Positions 7,867 to 15,705 of a stretch of DNA of 33,542 bases are shown here, piece after piece. Position numbers and translations under genes: made by a program. This DNA is from Chloroflexota bacterium. GTDB taxonomy: Bacteria; Chloroflexota; UBA6077; JACCZL01. Numbering within the stretch: the first letter of the stretch is position 1; the number at the start of each line of letters is the position of its first letter. Under the pieces are notes generated by a model. That model saw only the letters and a list, made by a program, of their open reading frames with translations, did no database searches and had not been told where the DNA came from. The stretch spans positions 1 through 33,542 of the forward strand of contig JADLFM010000178.1 of NCBI GenBank assembly GCA_020845495.1, given 5' to 3'.

Positions 7867-7896
7867 GACGCGCTCACCCAGACGGGTGAGCGCGTC
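7867..7896 (+). terminator. Perfect 13-bp hairpin, probable terminator of the small membrane peptide gene
   Basis: GACGCGCTCACCC pairs with GGGTGAGCGCGTC around the tetraloop AGAC. It is followed by GTAGTTCTC, only weakly T-rich, as expected in a GC-rich genome. It lies between the small peptide gene and the next + strand gene. Confidence 0.65.
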
Positions 7897-8062
7897 GTAG
7901 TTCTCCCGGGCTATCAGTGCTTCTGTCGCAGCAATGGGTTCGCGCTGCCGTCTCCCTTCGAGAGCGAATGGTCACCCCGGATCGTCAATTCGCGTTCTCT
8001 AGAGTGATAGGGGGTGGGCCTGCCAGCCGGGAGCCTGGTGAGCCTCGCCGGAAGGATTCACC

Positions 8063-8455
8063 ATGAACGAGTATCGACGAGACGCGGTCGGGACGATCGG
8101 ACTCTCGGCGGCGCGCGTCGCGACAGCGGCAGTGCAGCAGGCGGCCCGCCACGAGCGCGCGCTCCTGGCCTGCCTGTCCGAGCTTGACGGCCGGGACGCA
8201 CCAGACGATGCGCTGGTGCAGGCCGTGCGACGGCGGGCGCTGCGCCACAGCGCCCGAGCCGTGGGGCTGGTCCGCACCGCCATCCGCCTGAATCCGGATC
8301 CCCAGGCTGAGCTGCTGTACGCAGCGCTGCTGGAGCGGCAGGAGCGGAACGCGATGAATGTCGAGCAACTGCCAGCGGGCGAGCGCGTCGAGGAATCGCC
8401 GCTCGCCAGTCAGGGCGCGGGTACGGTGGGGCGCCTGCCGACCGTTCAGGGCTGA
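8063..8455 (+). CDS. Hypothetical protein, helical, about 130 residues
   Basis: The ATG at 8063 has GGAAGGA at a good distance. The first 100 residues are alanine/arginine-rich and predicted helical (AARVATAAVQQAARHERALLA and ALVQAVRRRALRHSARAVGLV). The last 30 are polar and probably disordered. No membrane segment, signal peptide or metal motif is visible. The ERALLACLSEL and AVGLVRTAIRLNPDPQAELLYAALL stretches suggest a two- or three-helix bundle. I do not recognise the family. It has a separate upstream region of about 160 bases after a terminator hairpin, so probably its own promoter, though none is obvious. Confidence 0.6.
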   Translation: MNEYRRDAVGTIGLSAARVATAAVQQAARHERALLACLSELDGRDAPDDALVQAVRRRALRHSARAVGLVRTAIRLNPDPQAELLYAALLERQERNAMNVEQLPAGERVEESPLASQGAGTVGRLPTVQG

Positions 8456-8488
8456 TGCTGGGGAGCACGCTTCGGCTGTGAGCGGCGT

Positions 8489-8522
8489 GCAAGACCGTGC
8501 CGACGCCGACGCACCGTCTTGC
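8489..8522. terminator. Hairpin between convergent genes
   Basis: GCAAGACCGTGC and GCACCGTCTTGC form a 12-bp stem with one C-C mismatch around a 10-base loop. It sits between the stop of the hypothetical gene and the methyltransferase stop at 8525 and can serve both directions. Confidence 0.6.
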
Positions 8523-8524
8523 GG

Positions 8525-9370
8525 CTACTGCCGCTCGAATGCCGCCTGAACGGCGACCACCCGCCCCTCGTCGAGGTTCCGCGCGAAGTTGCGCGCCATC
8601 TGCCCGGCGGCCTCGCCGAGCAGGGTATGTAAGCCGAGTGGTGGACGTGTCGCCGCGGCCCTGGCCGCCGCCAGCCGCTCGCGAAACCAGGCAGCCGCCT
8701 GTTCGGACGTGTCTTGCCAGGTCAGCTCACGAAAGCCGGCCGCCAGGATGGCGGCGCGAGTCTCGGCTGGTGGGCGTAGGAAGCTGTGCGCCGACGCCGA
8801 GGCCCAGGGTACGGGACAATGGAGCTGGCCGCCCGGGCCGGCCATGACCTCGTGGAGGGCCAGCCGGCCGCCGCGCCGCAGCACCCGCGCGATCTCCCCG
8901 TACAGCGTGGCTTTGTCGGGGATGTTCATGGAGCTGTGCTGCGTCCAGGTGGCGTCAAACGACGCGTCGGGGAACGGCATCGCGGTGGCATCGCCCACCT
9001 GAAACCGTACCTGCTCCGTGAGCCACGCACGCTCGGTGAGCCACGCCCCGACCTCGCAGAACTCGGGTGTGAGATCCAGCACGGTGACGTGGCAGCCGAA
9101 CGTCTCGGCCAGGGCGCGGGCCGGACCGCCCAGGCCGCCGCCGACGTCGAGCACCCGGGCGCCCGGCCTGATGCCAGCCCGCTCGGCCAGCGCCAGCGTG
9201 GCCGCCATGCCGCCGACGTGGAACTGGTCGAGCGGCGCGAGATCGTCGGTGGTGAGGTGCCCTTCTTCCTTGCCGAGGGCGGTCAGAGCGGCCTGCACAC
9301 GCACGTGCAGGCCGCCCGGCCCGTAGTGCCTGCCGATCGCGTCGCGGTTGGATGAGCTGTCGGCTGGCAT
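8525..9370 (-). CDS. Class I SAM-dependent methyltransferase (small-molecule type)
   Basis: The ATG at 9370 (MPADSSSNRDAIGRHYGP) has GGGAGG a few bases upstream and gives 281 residues. Motif I is VLDVGGGLGGPARALA, followed by the acidic strand end VTVLDLTPEF, motif II region VGDATAMPFPDASFDATW and the LRRGGRLALHEV post-motif. The overall plan, including QHSSMNIPDKATLYGEIARVL, resembles the group of gamma-tocopherol, sarcosine/dimethylglycine and related N- or C-methyltransferases. The acceptor cannot be deduced. It lies 37 bases downstream of the aldehyde dehydrogenase stop on the same strand, so the two probably form one transcript. Confidence 0.88.
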   Translation of the reverse strand: MPADSSSNRDAIGRHYGPGGLHVRVQAALTALGKEEGHLTTDDLAPLDQFHVGGMAATLALAERAGIRPGARVLDVGGGLGGPARALAETFGCHVTVLDLTPEFCEVGAWLTERAWLTEQVRFQVGDATAMPFPDASFDATWTQHSSMNIPDKATLYGEIARVLRRGGRLALHEVMAGPGGQLHCPVPWASASAHSFLRPPAETRAAILAAGFRELTWQDTSEQAAAWFRERLAAARAAATRPPLGLHTLLGEAAGQMARNFARNLDEGRVVAVQAAFERQ

Positions 9371-9407
9371 CGGGCCTCCCTGGGCGCGATCCGCTGTCGT
9401 GGCGAGC

Positions 9408-10859
9408 CTACGCCCCGGCCACGTACACGATCCGTTCCTCGCTGAAGAACTCGAAGCCGGCCTCGCCGCACTCGTGCGCGCCGAGGCCGCTGGCCTTGGT
9501 GCCGCCAAACGGCGCCTGGGCCTCGCCGCCGAGCGTCGGGATGTTGACGTGGAGCATGCCGGCCTCGCTCTCACGCGAGTAGGCCAGCGCCCGCCCGAGA
9601 TCGCGGGTGTAGATCGAGGAGGAGAGTCCGTAGCGGATGTCGTTCGCCACATCCATCGCGTGGGCGAAATCGCTGACCGGCATGATCGAGAGGACCGGCC
9701 CGAAGATCTCTTCCTGGGCGATGGTCATCTCCGGCGTGACGCCGGTGAAGATGGTCGGCTCGACGAAGTAGCCGTCGCGCAGGGCCGGGCGGCTGGGCTG
9801 GCTGCCGTCGAGGAGCAGGGTTGCGCCCTCGTCCTGGCCCTTCTTGATGTATTCCAGCACGGTGTCGCGCTGGCTGTCGTCCACGATCGGGCCCATCGTG
9901 ACGCCGGGCTCCAGGCCGTCGCCGGTCACGATCTGCTCGGCGCGGTCGGCCACCATCTCGACGAACTGGCGGTAGATCGGCTCGACGACGACGGCTCGGC
10001 TGGTGGCGGTGCAGCGCTGGCCGGTCGAGCCGTACGCGCCCAGCACCACGTCGCTGGCAGCCCTGGCGAGGTCGGCGTCTTCCAGCACGACCACGGGGTT
10101 CTTGCCGCCCAGCTCGAGCTGCACGCGGCACATGCGCCTGGCGGCTTGCTGGTAGAGGCGCGTCCCGACGCTGTTCGATCCGGTGAAGGAGATCGCCTTG
10201 ATGCGCGGGTCGTCCACGATGATGTTTCCGACCTTGCTGCCGTCGCCCGTGATGAGGTTCAGGACGCCCTTCGGGAGGCCGGCCTCCTCGTAGGCGGCCA
10301 CCAGCAACTGCGCGCACCACGGCACGAGCGAGGCTGGCTTGAAGACGACGGTGTTGCCGGCCACCAGGGCGGGCGCGATCTTCCAGGCGGGGATGCAGAA
10401 GGGGAAGTTCCACGGGGTGATGATGCCGACCACGCCGAGCGGGTGTTTCTGGGTGTAGATCAGCACGTTGCGCTGGGCCGACGGGATCGTCTGGCCGTGC
10501 ATGCGGGCGCCCTCGCTGGCCGAGAAGTACATGTTGGCGAGGCCACGATCGACCTCGGCCAGCGCCTCGGGCAGGACTTTGCCTTCCTCCTGGGTCAGCG
10601 CCCGCGCCATCTCCTGCCGGCGGCTCTCGACGATCTGCGCGGCCTTCTGCACGATCTTGCCGCGCTCGGGCGAGGGGGTGTCGCGCCAGGCCTTGAAGGC
10701 GGCCTGGGCGGCGTCGATGGCGGCGAGGGCGTCGGCCGGCGAGCCCGCCTGCGCCTGATTGAGCACCTGGGTGGCGCGGGCCGGGTTCCGATTGGGGCGA
10801 GGGTCGCCGCCGGTGCCACGGCGCCACTCGCCGTTGATGTAGTTGAGCAGTTCGTCCAC
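9408..10859 (-). CDS. NAD(P)-dependent aldehyde dehydrogenase
   Basis: A complete ALDH superfamily enzyme. From the GTG at 10859 ([18 protein letters not shown] upstream) it has 483 residues, the usual size. The upstream ATGs at 10919 and 11036 give a proline-rich N-terminus without ribosome binding sites. The general base Glu249 lies in [11 protein letters not shown] and the nucleophile Cys283 in [12 protein letters not shown], 34 residues apart as in the family. [20 protein letters not shown] and FTGSNSVG form the cofactor site. It is closest in look to ALDHs acting on ketoglutaric semialdehyde or hydroxylated aliphatic aldehydes, but the substrate is unproven. The methyltransferase gene follows in the same transcript. 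Confidence 0.95.
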   Translation of the reverse strand: MDELLNYINGEWRRGTGGDPRPNRNPARATQVLNQAQAGSPADALAAIDAAQAAFKAWRDTPSPERGKIVQKAAQIVESRRQEMARALTQEEGKVLPEALAEVDRGLANMYFSASEGARMHGQTIPSAQRNVLIYTQKHPLGVVGIITPWNFPFCIPAWKIAPALVAGNTVVFKPASLVPWCAQLLVAAYEEAGLPKGVLNLITGDGSKVGNIIVDDPRIKAISFTGSNSVGTRLYQQAARRMCRVQLELGGKNPVVVLEDADLARAASDVVLGAYGSTGQRCTATSRAVVVEPIYRQFVEMVADRAEQIVTGDGLEPGVTMGPIVDDSQRDTVLEYIKKGQDEGATLLLDGSQPSRPALRDGYFVEPTIFTGVTPEMTIAQEEIFGPVLSIMPVSDFAHAMDVANDIRYGLSSSIYTRDLGRALAYSRESEAGMLHVNIPTLGGEAQAPFGGTKASGLGAHECGEAGFEFFSEERIVYVAGA

Positions 10860-11018
10860 GTTCGCGCTCCAGGTGCGAGTGTCGGATCGCCCGCGATCCG
10901 CCGGAAGGTGGTCAAGCATGAATGGTGGGGGGAGTGTAGACGCTGGCGGCCACGGGCACCATCGCGGTGGTGCTGGCGGGCATGCTGGAGGCCGCTCGAA
11001 GCGCGTCCGGGCGCGTCC

Positions 11019-11231
11019 GGGCGATTGCATGTTCATTGGTGTATCCGGAGCATCATGGAACGGGCGGTCGGGGACTGAAGTCCCCGCCTACAGTCACGCC
11101 GTCGCTGCGCGACGGCCGTCGGGAACGGCCGGCACTGGTGCGACTGGAGCGTCGCGGAGCGACTGCAGGATGGTAGGCGGGGCTTTCAAGCCCCGTCGAG
11201 GCGGCACGACGATATCAACATACGATTGCAC
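11019..11231. mobile_element. MITE-like element, copy 1 (213 bp)
   Basis: The left end is GGGCGATTGCATGTT. The interior contains four hairpins in order: GGGGACTGAAGTCCCC, CCGTCGCTGCGCGACGG, GTCGCGGAGCGAC and GGGGCTTTCAAGCCCC. The first and last are flanked by the pair CGCCTAC / GTAGGCG. The right end (AACATACGATTGCAC) is a decayed inverted copy of the left. There is no coding capacity. A second copy follows after 14 bases. Confidence 0.8.
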
Positions 11232-11245
11232 TGGTAGCAGCATCA

Positions 11246-11458
11246 GGGCGATGGCATGTGCATTGGTGTCCCCGAAGCATCATGGAACGGGCGGTCGGGG
11301 ACTGAAGTCCCCGCCTACAGTCACGCCGTCGCTGCGCGACGGACGCAGGGAACGGCTGGGGCTGGCGAGCCTGGAGCGTCGCGCAGCGACTGCAGGATGG
11401 TAGGCGGGGCTTTCAAGCCCCGTCGAGGCGGCACGACGACATCAACATGCAATCGCCC
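11246..11458. mobile_element. MITE-like element, copy 2 (213 bp)
   Basis: Same length and architecture as copy 1, in direct orientation. The left end (GGGCGATGGCATGTG) is decayed, while the right end AACATGCAATCGCCC is a perfect 15-bp inverted repeat of the left end of copy 1. The outermost ends of the tandem are thus the intact ones. GGGCGCGTCCGGG occurs on both sides (11009-11021 and 11463-11475). Confidence 0.8.
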
Positions 11459-11477
11459 TGCCGGGCGCGTCCGGGTG

Positions 11478-11508
11478 TTGGAAGGTGGCCGAGGATTTCT
11501 GCTATGCT
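11478..11508 (+). promoter_or_regulatory. Possible promoter of tRNA-Thr
   Basis: TTGGAA (11478-11483) and TATGCT (11503-11508) match sigma-70 hexamers, with a long 19-base spacer. The predicted start is about 28 bases upstream of the tRNA 5' end. The promoter abuts the MITE-like tandem. Confidence 0.45.
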
Positions 11509-11542
11509 ACTTGCCGCGCCGTCGTCCGACGTGCTGCAGCAT

Positions 11543-11614
11543 GCCGATGTAGCTCAGTGGCAGAGCAACCGCCTCGTAAGCGGTAGGTCGTGAGTTCGAC
11601 TCTCACCATCGGCT
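11543..11614 (+). tRNA. tRNA-Thr (anticodon CGT)
   Basis: A complete cloverleaf of 72 bases without encoded CCA. Acceptor GCCGATG pairs with CATCGGC, D stem GCTC/GAGC, anticodon stem ACCGC/GCGGT with loop CTCGTAA, and T stem GTGAG/CTCAC with loop TTCGACT. The anticodon at 34-36 is CGT, reading ACG (threonine). The discriminator is T. An intrinsic terminator follows immediately. Confidence 0.96.
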
Positions 11615-11623
11615 CCCGCGAGG

Positions 11624-11657
11624 CCCCTCCTATCCGTCAGTTAGGAGGGGTTCGTTT
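11624..11657 (+). terminator. Rho-independent terminator of tRNA-Thr
   Basis: CCCCTCCTA pairs perfectly with TAGGAGGGG around a nine-base loop, followed by TTCGTTT. It begins 10 bases after the tRNA. Confidence 0.85.
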
Positions 11658-11734
11658 CATATTCGGGGAGCGTCACAGGGAGCGTATCCCGCGCATGTGG
11701 CCCCGGAATCGCCGACTGCCGGTATCGGCAGTAG

Positions 11735-11977
11735 CTCACCGGTCTGGGCGTCCGCGACGGCGAACTGCACTTCGTGAACAGTTCCGAACGCGACCTGAGC
11801 CCCTTCGTCATCCACCGCAAGGTCATCGGCGGCTTCCGCTCCCAACTCGGCGCCGACATCTCGACCATCTTCACCTCATTGCTGACCGCCGCCCGCAAGC
11901 AGCGCTCCAACTTCTTCGACGCGCTCCGCTCCGTCGCCGGACCGTCGCCGCTTCATGCGGCTCGCATACCTGCGTGA
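11735..11977 (+). pseudogene. C-terminal remnant of a DDE transposase (IS66-like)
   Basis: The frame reads GLGVRDGELHFVNSSERD, then PFVIHRKVIGGFRSQLGADI and a basic helical end TAARKQRSNFFDALR. This matches the conserved C-terminal block of IS66-type transposases, where the catalytic Glu lies in a N-x-x-x-ERD context followed by RK-x-x-GGFRS. A stop (TAG at 11732) closes the frame upstream, and the DDE core and accessory genes are absent. It is therefore a relic of about 80 residues. No terminal inverted repeats are recognisable. It sits at the tRNA-proximal edge of the less GC-rich island and may mark how that island arrived. The family assignment is from memory of the motif. Confidence 0.6.
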
Positions 11978-12016
11978 GCAGATATGGGTCATCAACGCCG
12001 TTAACAAACGTGGGCT

Positions 12017-12913
12017 CTACTCAGGGCGTCTGCCGACCAACACGCAGCGAATGCCAAATGGCCAGGAAATCCACCGCCCGAGCCATCGCTCAAGCGCAAA
12101 CGCCAGACTGAGGAGGGGGTTCGTGCCGGTCGCTTGAATGTACCCTGAGACTACCCTAGTCTCCTGCTCGCGTCGTACCTTGTTTGGAGAAAGAGCGAAC
12201 CGGTTCCAGAGCTTGACTGCCGCGAAGCCCGGAAACACGATTGCCCCGAGATGCGTGGCTGAGGTGATCTCAAAGCCAGCTGCGGCGAAGAGGCTTCTAA
12301 TGCGCCGCATGCTATAGCGACGGTAATGTAGCAGCAACCGGTCATAGACATCGTAGAGAAGCGGCCCAGCAGGCACTTCGAGGATCAGAAGGCCGCCGGG
12401 GCGGAGGACGCGGTATACTTGTCTAAGCGCAGCCGCATCCTCCTGAATGTGCTCTAAAACGTTAAGCATCACCACGACGTCGATGCTCTGACTGGGCAGC
12501 GGACAGTGCACCAGATCGAGTTGGATAATCGGGACATCTGGGAGTGTGGTCGCTAGTTCTCTCAGCGGGCCGAGTACGTAGTCAGAGCCGATCACCGTGG
12601 CATTGGGAAGATGGTCTCGGAGCAGGCGCAAGTAGTATCCGGATGAGCAACCAACTTCGAGGACAACTAGATTGTCCTTGGAGAGCCGCTTGAATGGTTC
12701 CAGCGCGAAGTTTCGCGAGGCAACATCAATCGGATGGTTGGTGCCAGCATGCTCTTCGTGAAACGTCGTCAGGTTGTCCGACCAGCCCGATGCCCCGACG
12801 ACATACGATACGATGCTGGTCGGCTTACCGTCGAGAATAAAGCCGTGGCCTGTCCACACCGGTGATGACGTCGCACCTGGCGGCACTGGCCAAGGGTATG
12901 TACTCATGCTCAT
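12017..12913 (-). CDS. Class I SAM-dependent methyltransferase next to a glycosyltransferase
   Basis: A 298-residue protein. Motif I is VVLEVGCSSGYYLRLL, followed by VIGSDYVLGPLREL, the DLVHCPLPSQSIDVVVMLNVLEHI block with the ubiE/Coq5-like VLEHI signature, and VLRPGGLLILEVPAG. The C-terminal YRRYSMRRIRSLFAAAGFEI is typical of the methyltransferases encoded beside polyprenyl-phosphate glycosyltransferases. The start ATG overlaps the stop of the upstream glycosyltransferase (ATGA at 12910-12913), so expression is coupled. Composition is visibly less GC-rich than the flanking genes. The likely role is modification of a glycolipid or surface glycan; the substrate is not known. Confidence 0.88.
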   Translation of the reverse strand: MSMSTYPWPVPPGATSSPVWTGHGFILDGKPTSIVSYVVGASGWSDNLTTFHEEHAGTNHPIDVASRNFALEPFKRLSKDNLVVLEVGCSSGYYLRLLRDHLPNATVIGSDYVLGPLRELATTLPDVPIIQLDLVHCPLPSQSIDVVVMLNVLEHIQEDAAALRQVYRVLRPGGLLILEVPAGPLLYDVYDRLLLHYRRYSMRRIRSLFAAAGFEITSATHLGAIVFPGFAAVKLWNRFALSPNKVRREQETRVVSGYIQATGTNPLLSLAFALERWLGRWISWPFGIRCVLVGRRPE

Positions 12914-13689
12914 GAGGCTAGACGATTTTGGAAGCCACGGTCGGCTACCGATGCTGTCTGGCTGCCGAATCGGATGCGCAATAACTCGACAATGTTCTGG
13001 ATGTTACCGCGCACCAAATTGAGACGACTGTCTCTATCGTCGCGCCACTGAATGCCACACTCTTTCACCGAGTAACCAAGGCGCTCGGCGATATACAAGA
13101 TCTCGACATCGCACATGTATCCATCAATGCGGGCACGCGAAAAGATATCGGCGGCAGCGGCACGAGTGAAGAACTTGAAGCCGCACTGCGTGTCTCGAAT
13201 ATGATGAAGGCCCACCAGCGTGTGCATGCCGATCGCGAAAAGTTTTGATCCGATCTGACGGTACAGTGGCTGATAGACTTCGATTCTGGAATCTTCTAGT
13301 GCCCGCGAGCCAACCACCAAGTCGTACCCGGCATCGAACCAGGGAAGGAAACCGGCAATCTCGTCGATCGGCGTTTTGTAGTCAGCATCTATGAAACCGA
13401 CGATCTGGCCAGTCGCTAGCCGCATGCCGCGCCGAAGACCGTATCCCTTCCCGTGCCGGCCCGGCTCTGCTGTCAGTTTGAGTCCAGGCCACGCGCTCGC
13501 GATCTCGCGGACAATCACCGGCGTGTCATCATCTCCATCGGAGGCGACGATGATTTCGTAAGTGTATCCTTGCGCATCCAGGAACTCACGCATTTTCGAG
13601 ATAGACGACCGAATGCTTCTGGCCTCGTTGTAGGCCGGCAGCACCACGCTCAGGTAGACACTCCCACTGGTGCTCAATTCCACCGTCAT
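12910..13689 (-). CDS. Glycosyltransferase family 2, dolichyl/polyprenyl-phosphate sugar transferase-like
   Basis: The ATG at 13689 (MTVELSTSGSVYLSVVLPAYNEA) has AGGA about nine bases upstream and gives 259 residues; the open frame extends to 13839 without support. The GT-A fold signatures are LSVVLPAYNEARSI, IIVASDGDDDTP, GRHGKGYGLRRGM, the metal-binding DAD in VGFIDADYKTP, and the acceptor region DTQCGFKFF with CDVEILYIAERLG. This set is characteristic of ALG5/DPM1-like enzymes that load a sugar from a nucleotide donor onto a polyprenyl phosphate at the membrane. No C-terminal membrane helix is visible. It is coupled to the downstream methyltransferase. Both have lower GC than their surroundings, suggesting transfer. 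Confidence 0.9.
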   Translation of the reverse strand: MTVELSTSGSVYLSVVLPAYNEARSIRSSISKMREFLDAQGYTYEIIVASDGDDDTPVIVREIASAWPGLKLTAEPGRHGKGYGLRRGMRLATGQIVGFIDADYKTPIDEIAGFLPWFDAGYDLVVGSRALEDSRIEVYQPLYRQIGSKLFAIGMHTLVGLHHIRDTQCGFKFFTRAAAADIFSRARIDGYMCDVEILYIAERLGYSVKECGIQWRDDRDSRLNLVRGNIQNIVELLRIRFGSQTASVADRGFQNRLAS

Positions 13690-13975
13690 GGATGCGATTC
13701 CTGCCCCAATTGAAGGCGGCACGGATTGAACATCATGGCTCGCTCCTCCACTCCAATACGAATCCCATGTGGCGGTGCCGTACTTGACAGCCTCGCCCCT
13801 CCTGGTCAAGCGCCCCCAACACGGCACAACTCGGAGCACCTGGTATGGTGCTCGCTGGGGTTCTTGGACAGCCTAGGCTACGCTCTCCACTGCACGGGCA
13901 TGTGAGATCCGTCGATGGTTCCTGCCGAAGAACCTAAAGAATTGCCCACATAGTACCAGGATCCACGCCCAGATT

Positions 13976-14706
13976 TCAGTAGCGTGGCTGTATAGACGGA
14001 CCCTAGCGCTGTCTGTTGCCGTCACGATCTTGAGCGCGCGGGCGCTGACGGTGTTCCTCCCGGTCCTGGCCGTGGATTTTGAGACGAGTGTGTTCGTGAT
14101 CGGGCAGGTGCCGTCGCTGATGTCGCTCCTGGCCGGCGTGTTTGCTCTGGTGGCCGGGCCGCTCGCCGACCGCCACGACCTCCGCCGTATGCTGGTCATG
14201 GGCCTGCTCATGGTCGTCGTCAGCGCCATCGCGCTTCCGCTCGACGCTGAAGGAGTCCGTCGCACGGGACGCGAGTTCGCTCAGTATCCAGGAATGGATC
14301 AAGCCGTATGCGTCGATCCGTCGTCATCGACAGACTGTCGCCGTGCTGCTTGCGACGCTCGTTGGCGAAGCGGGTCTCTCGTGCACGTCGACCTCTCTCG
14401 CGGCCTTCCTCGTCCAGCGTCACGGCTGTAGCATCAAGGATGTTGGCTGGGTCCTTCTGGGCGTCAGCGTGTTGGCACTCTTTGGCAATGTTCTCGCCGG
14501 CCGGGCGCGCGACAACCCTCTCGCTCAGCAGCGCCGCCGGGGGTTTTGGCACGGCGCTTGGGGGACTGTTCCGGGGCCTGATGCTGACGCTGGGAGAATG
14601 TCCCGCCCTCGGCCTCTGTTCGCTGGTGTTGCTGCTGGCATCGACTGCACTCGTGATACGGGTGCACCCAGGAGCAATTCGACGCCGACGCGCCGCCGTG
14701 CTCTAG
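13976..14706 (+). pseudogene. Frameshifted and shortened MFS transporter
   Basis: Three pieces of an MFS permease lie in order in three frames. The first (to about 14240) reads LALSVAVTILSARALTVFLP and VGQ-like helix 2, with motif A GPLADRHDLRRMLVMG. The second (about 14245-14520) reads QTVAVLLATLVGEAG and VGWVLLGVSVLALFGNVLAG. The third (about 14515-14706) reads GGFGTALGGLFRGLMLTL and LCSLVLLLASTALVIRV. Two frameshifts separate them, and helices 4-6 are largely missing, so the gene cannot make a working 12-helix carrier. No clear start exists. The 3' end overlaps the uronate-dehydrogenase-like gene by a few bases on the opposite strand. Confidence 0.75.
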
Positions 14707-15641
14707 CGGCTGCCCTTGCCGCCCCGATCCTGTCCCTGGACCATGTCCTGGCGGGCGGGGTCCAGGAGAAACTCGCGGATCTCGTCGGCGTAGACCACCT
14801 CGGAGTCGTCCTGGGGCTCGTAGCCGACGATGCGGCGGGCGTTGGTGATGCTCCAGTGTGAGCGCGTGTTGGCCGAGACGCCGTAGAAGACCTGGAACGG
14901 GATGCCGTGCTCGTCCTCGATGTTGGGCGCCTCGACGGACTTGACAAACAACTGGGCCAGATCCCTGGGGCTGACCCACTGCCCGAGATCACGATGGAGG
15001 GTCAGCGGGTCGTTCTTGCGCCAGTCCGCAAAGCTGGTGATGCTCAGGTCGCGCGGGGCGCAGATCCGGATCTGGACGATCTCCAGCTTGCGGGGCCGAT
15101 CCTCGGCGCGGACCTCGCCGACGGTCGGGCCGCCGGCCACCCCCGAGGCGTACACGAACCCGAGGTGTTCATAGGCTTCCTTGGCCCATCCGTAGAAGTT
15201 GTCGGCCAGCGGGCGCTGCGCCGAACCTTCGGGGTAGACGGTGTCCATCTGGCCAGAACGCAATGGCCGCTCGTAGAAGTCCGTCGCGTGGTTGGAGCTT
15301 GCCACCACGACCCGCTTGATGCCCTCGTCAAGGGCAAGCTGGTAGACCAGGTAGGCCATGTCGATGTCGCCGCGCTCGGCCAGGTAGCGGTCGTGCAGGC
15401 TGTCGCTGGCCGCGCGCAGGTGCGCCAGATGGACGACTGCGTCCACCCCACGGAACAGGTCGCGGGCCGCGTCCATGCGGCTGATGTCCGAGATGTCCCG
15501 TACCTGGAGGCCTTCGACCGGCCGGCCGAGGCCGTCGACGTCGCGGTTGTCCACCAGTCGCAGCTCGAAACGCTCGCGGAAGGCCGGCAGGATGTAGCTG
15601 GCGATGTAGCCCGCCGCGCCGGTGATCAGAACGGTCGGCAT
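14703..15641 (-). CDS. NAD-dependent epimerase/dehydratase, uronate dehydrogenase-like
   Basis: A 312-residue extended short-chain dehydrogenase. The nucleotide site is VLITGAAGYIAS at the N-terminus; the active-site pair is Tyr/Lys in YGWAKEAYEHLG; and VVASSNHATDFY precedes it. SSNH-x-TxFY and the C-terminal VFYGVSANTRSHWSITNARR, GYEPQDDSE resemble uronate dehydrogenases, which oxidise galacturonate or glucuronate to the aldarolactone. Relaxed specificity is possible. The ATG at 15641 has GAGAGGG upstream. It lies downstream of prsW on the same strand (65-base gap) and may be cotranscribed. A CAT/CGT trinucleotide run sits just upstream (about 15655-15676). Confidence 0.85.
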   Translation of the reverse strand: MPTVLITGAAGYIASYILPAFRERFELRLVDNRDVDGLGRPVEGLQVRDISDISRMDAARDLFRGVDAVVHLAHLRAASDSLHDRYLAERGDIDMAYLVYQLALDEGIKRVVVASSNHATDFYERPLRSGQMDTVYPEGSAQRPLADNFYGWAKEAYEHLGFVYASGVAGGPTVGEVRAEDRPRKLEIVQIRICAPRDLSITSFADWRKNDPLTLHRDLGQWVSPRDLAQLFVKSVEAPNIEDEHGIPFQVFYGVSANTRSHWSITNARRIVGYEPQDDSEVVYADEIREFLLDPARQDMVQGQDRGGKGSR

Positions 15642-15705
15642 CGATCCCTCTCCGTCATCATCATCGTCGTCGTCAGGGCATGCTAGCCGGTCGTGCTGGT
15701 CTCGT

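Noticed and set aside
9348..11078. 576-codon frame on the + strand opposite the aldehyde dehydrogenase
   Set aside because: Antisense to a complete ALDH with catalytic residues; no motifs and no start signal.
11009..11475. 13-bp GGGCGCGTCCGGG as a proven target-site duplication
   Set aside because: The left copy overlaps the element end and the right copy is offset by four bases; the left side also has a second near-copy. A duplication is possible but not shown.
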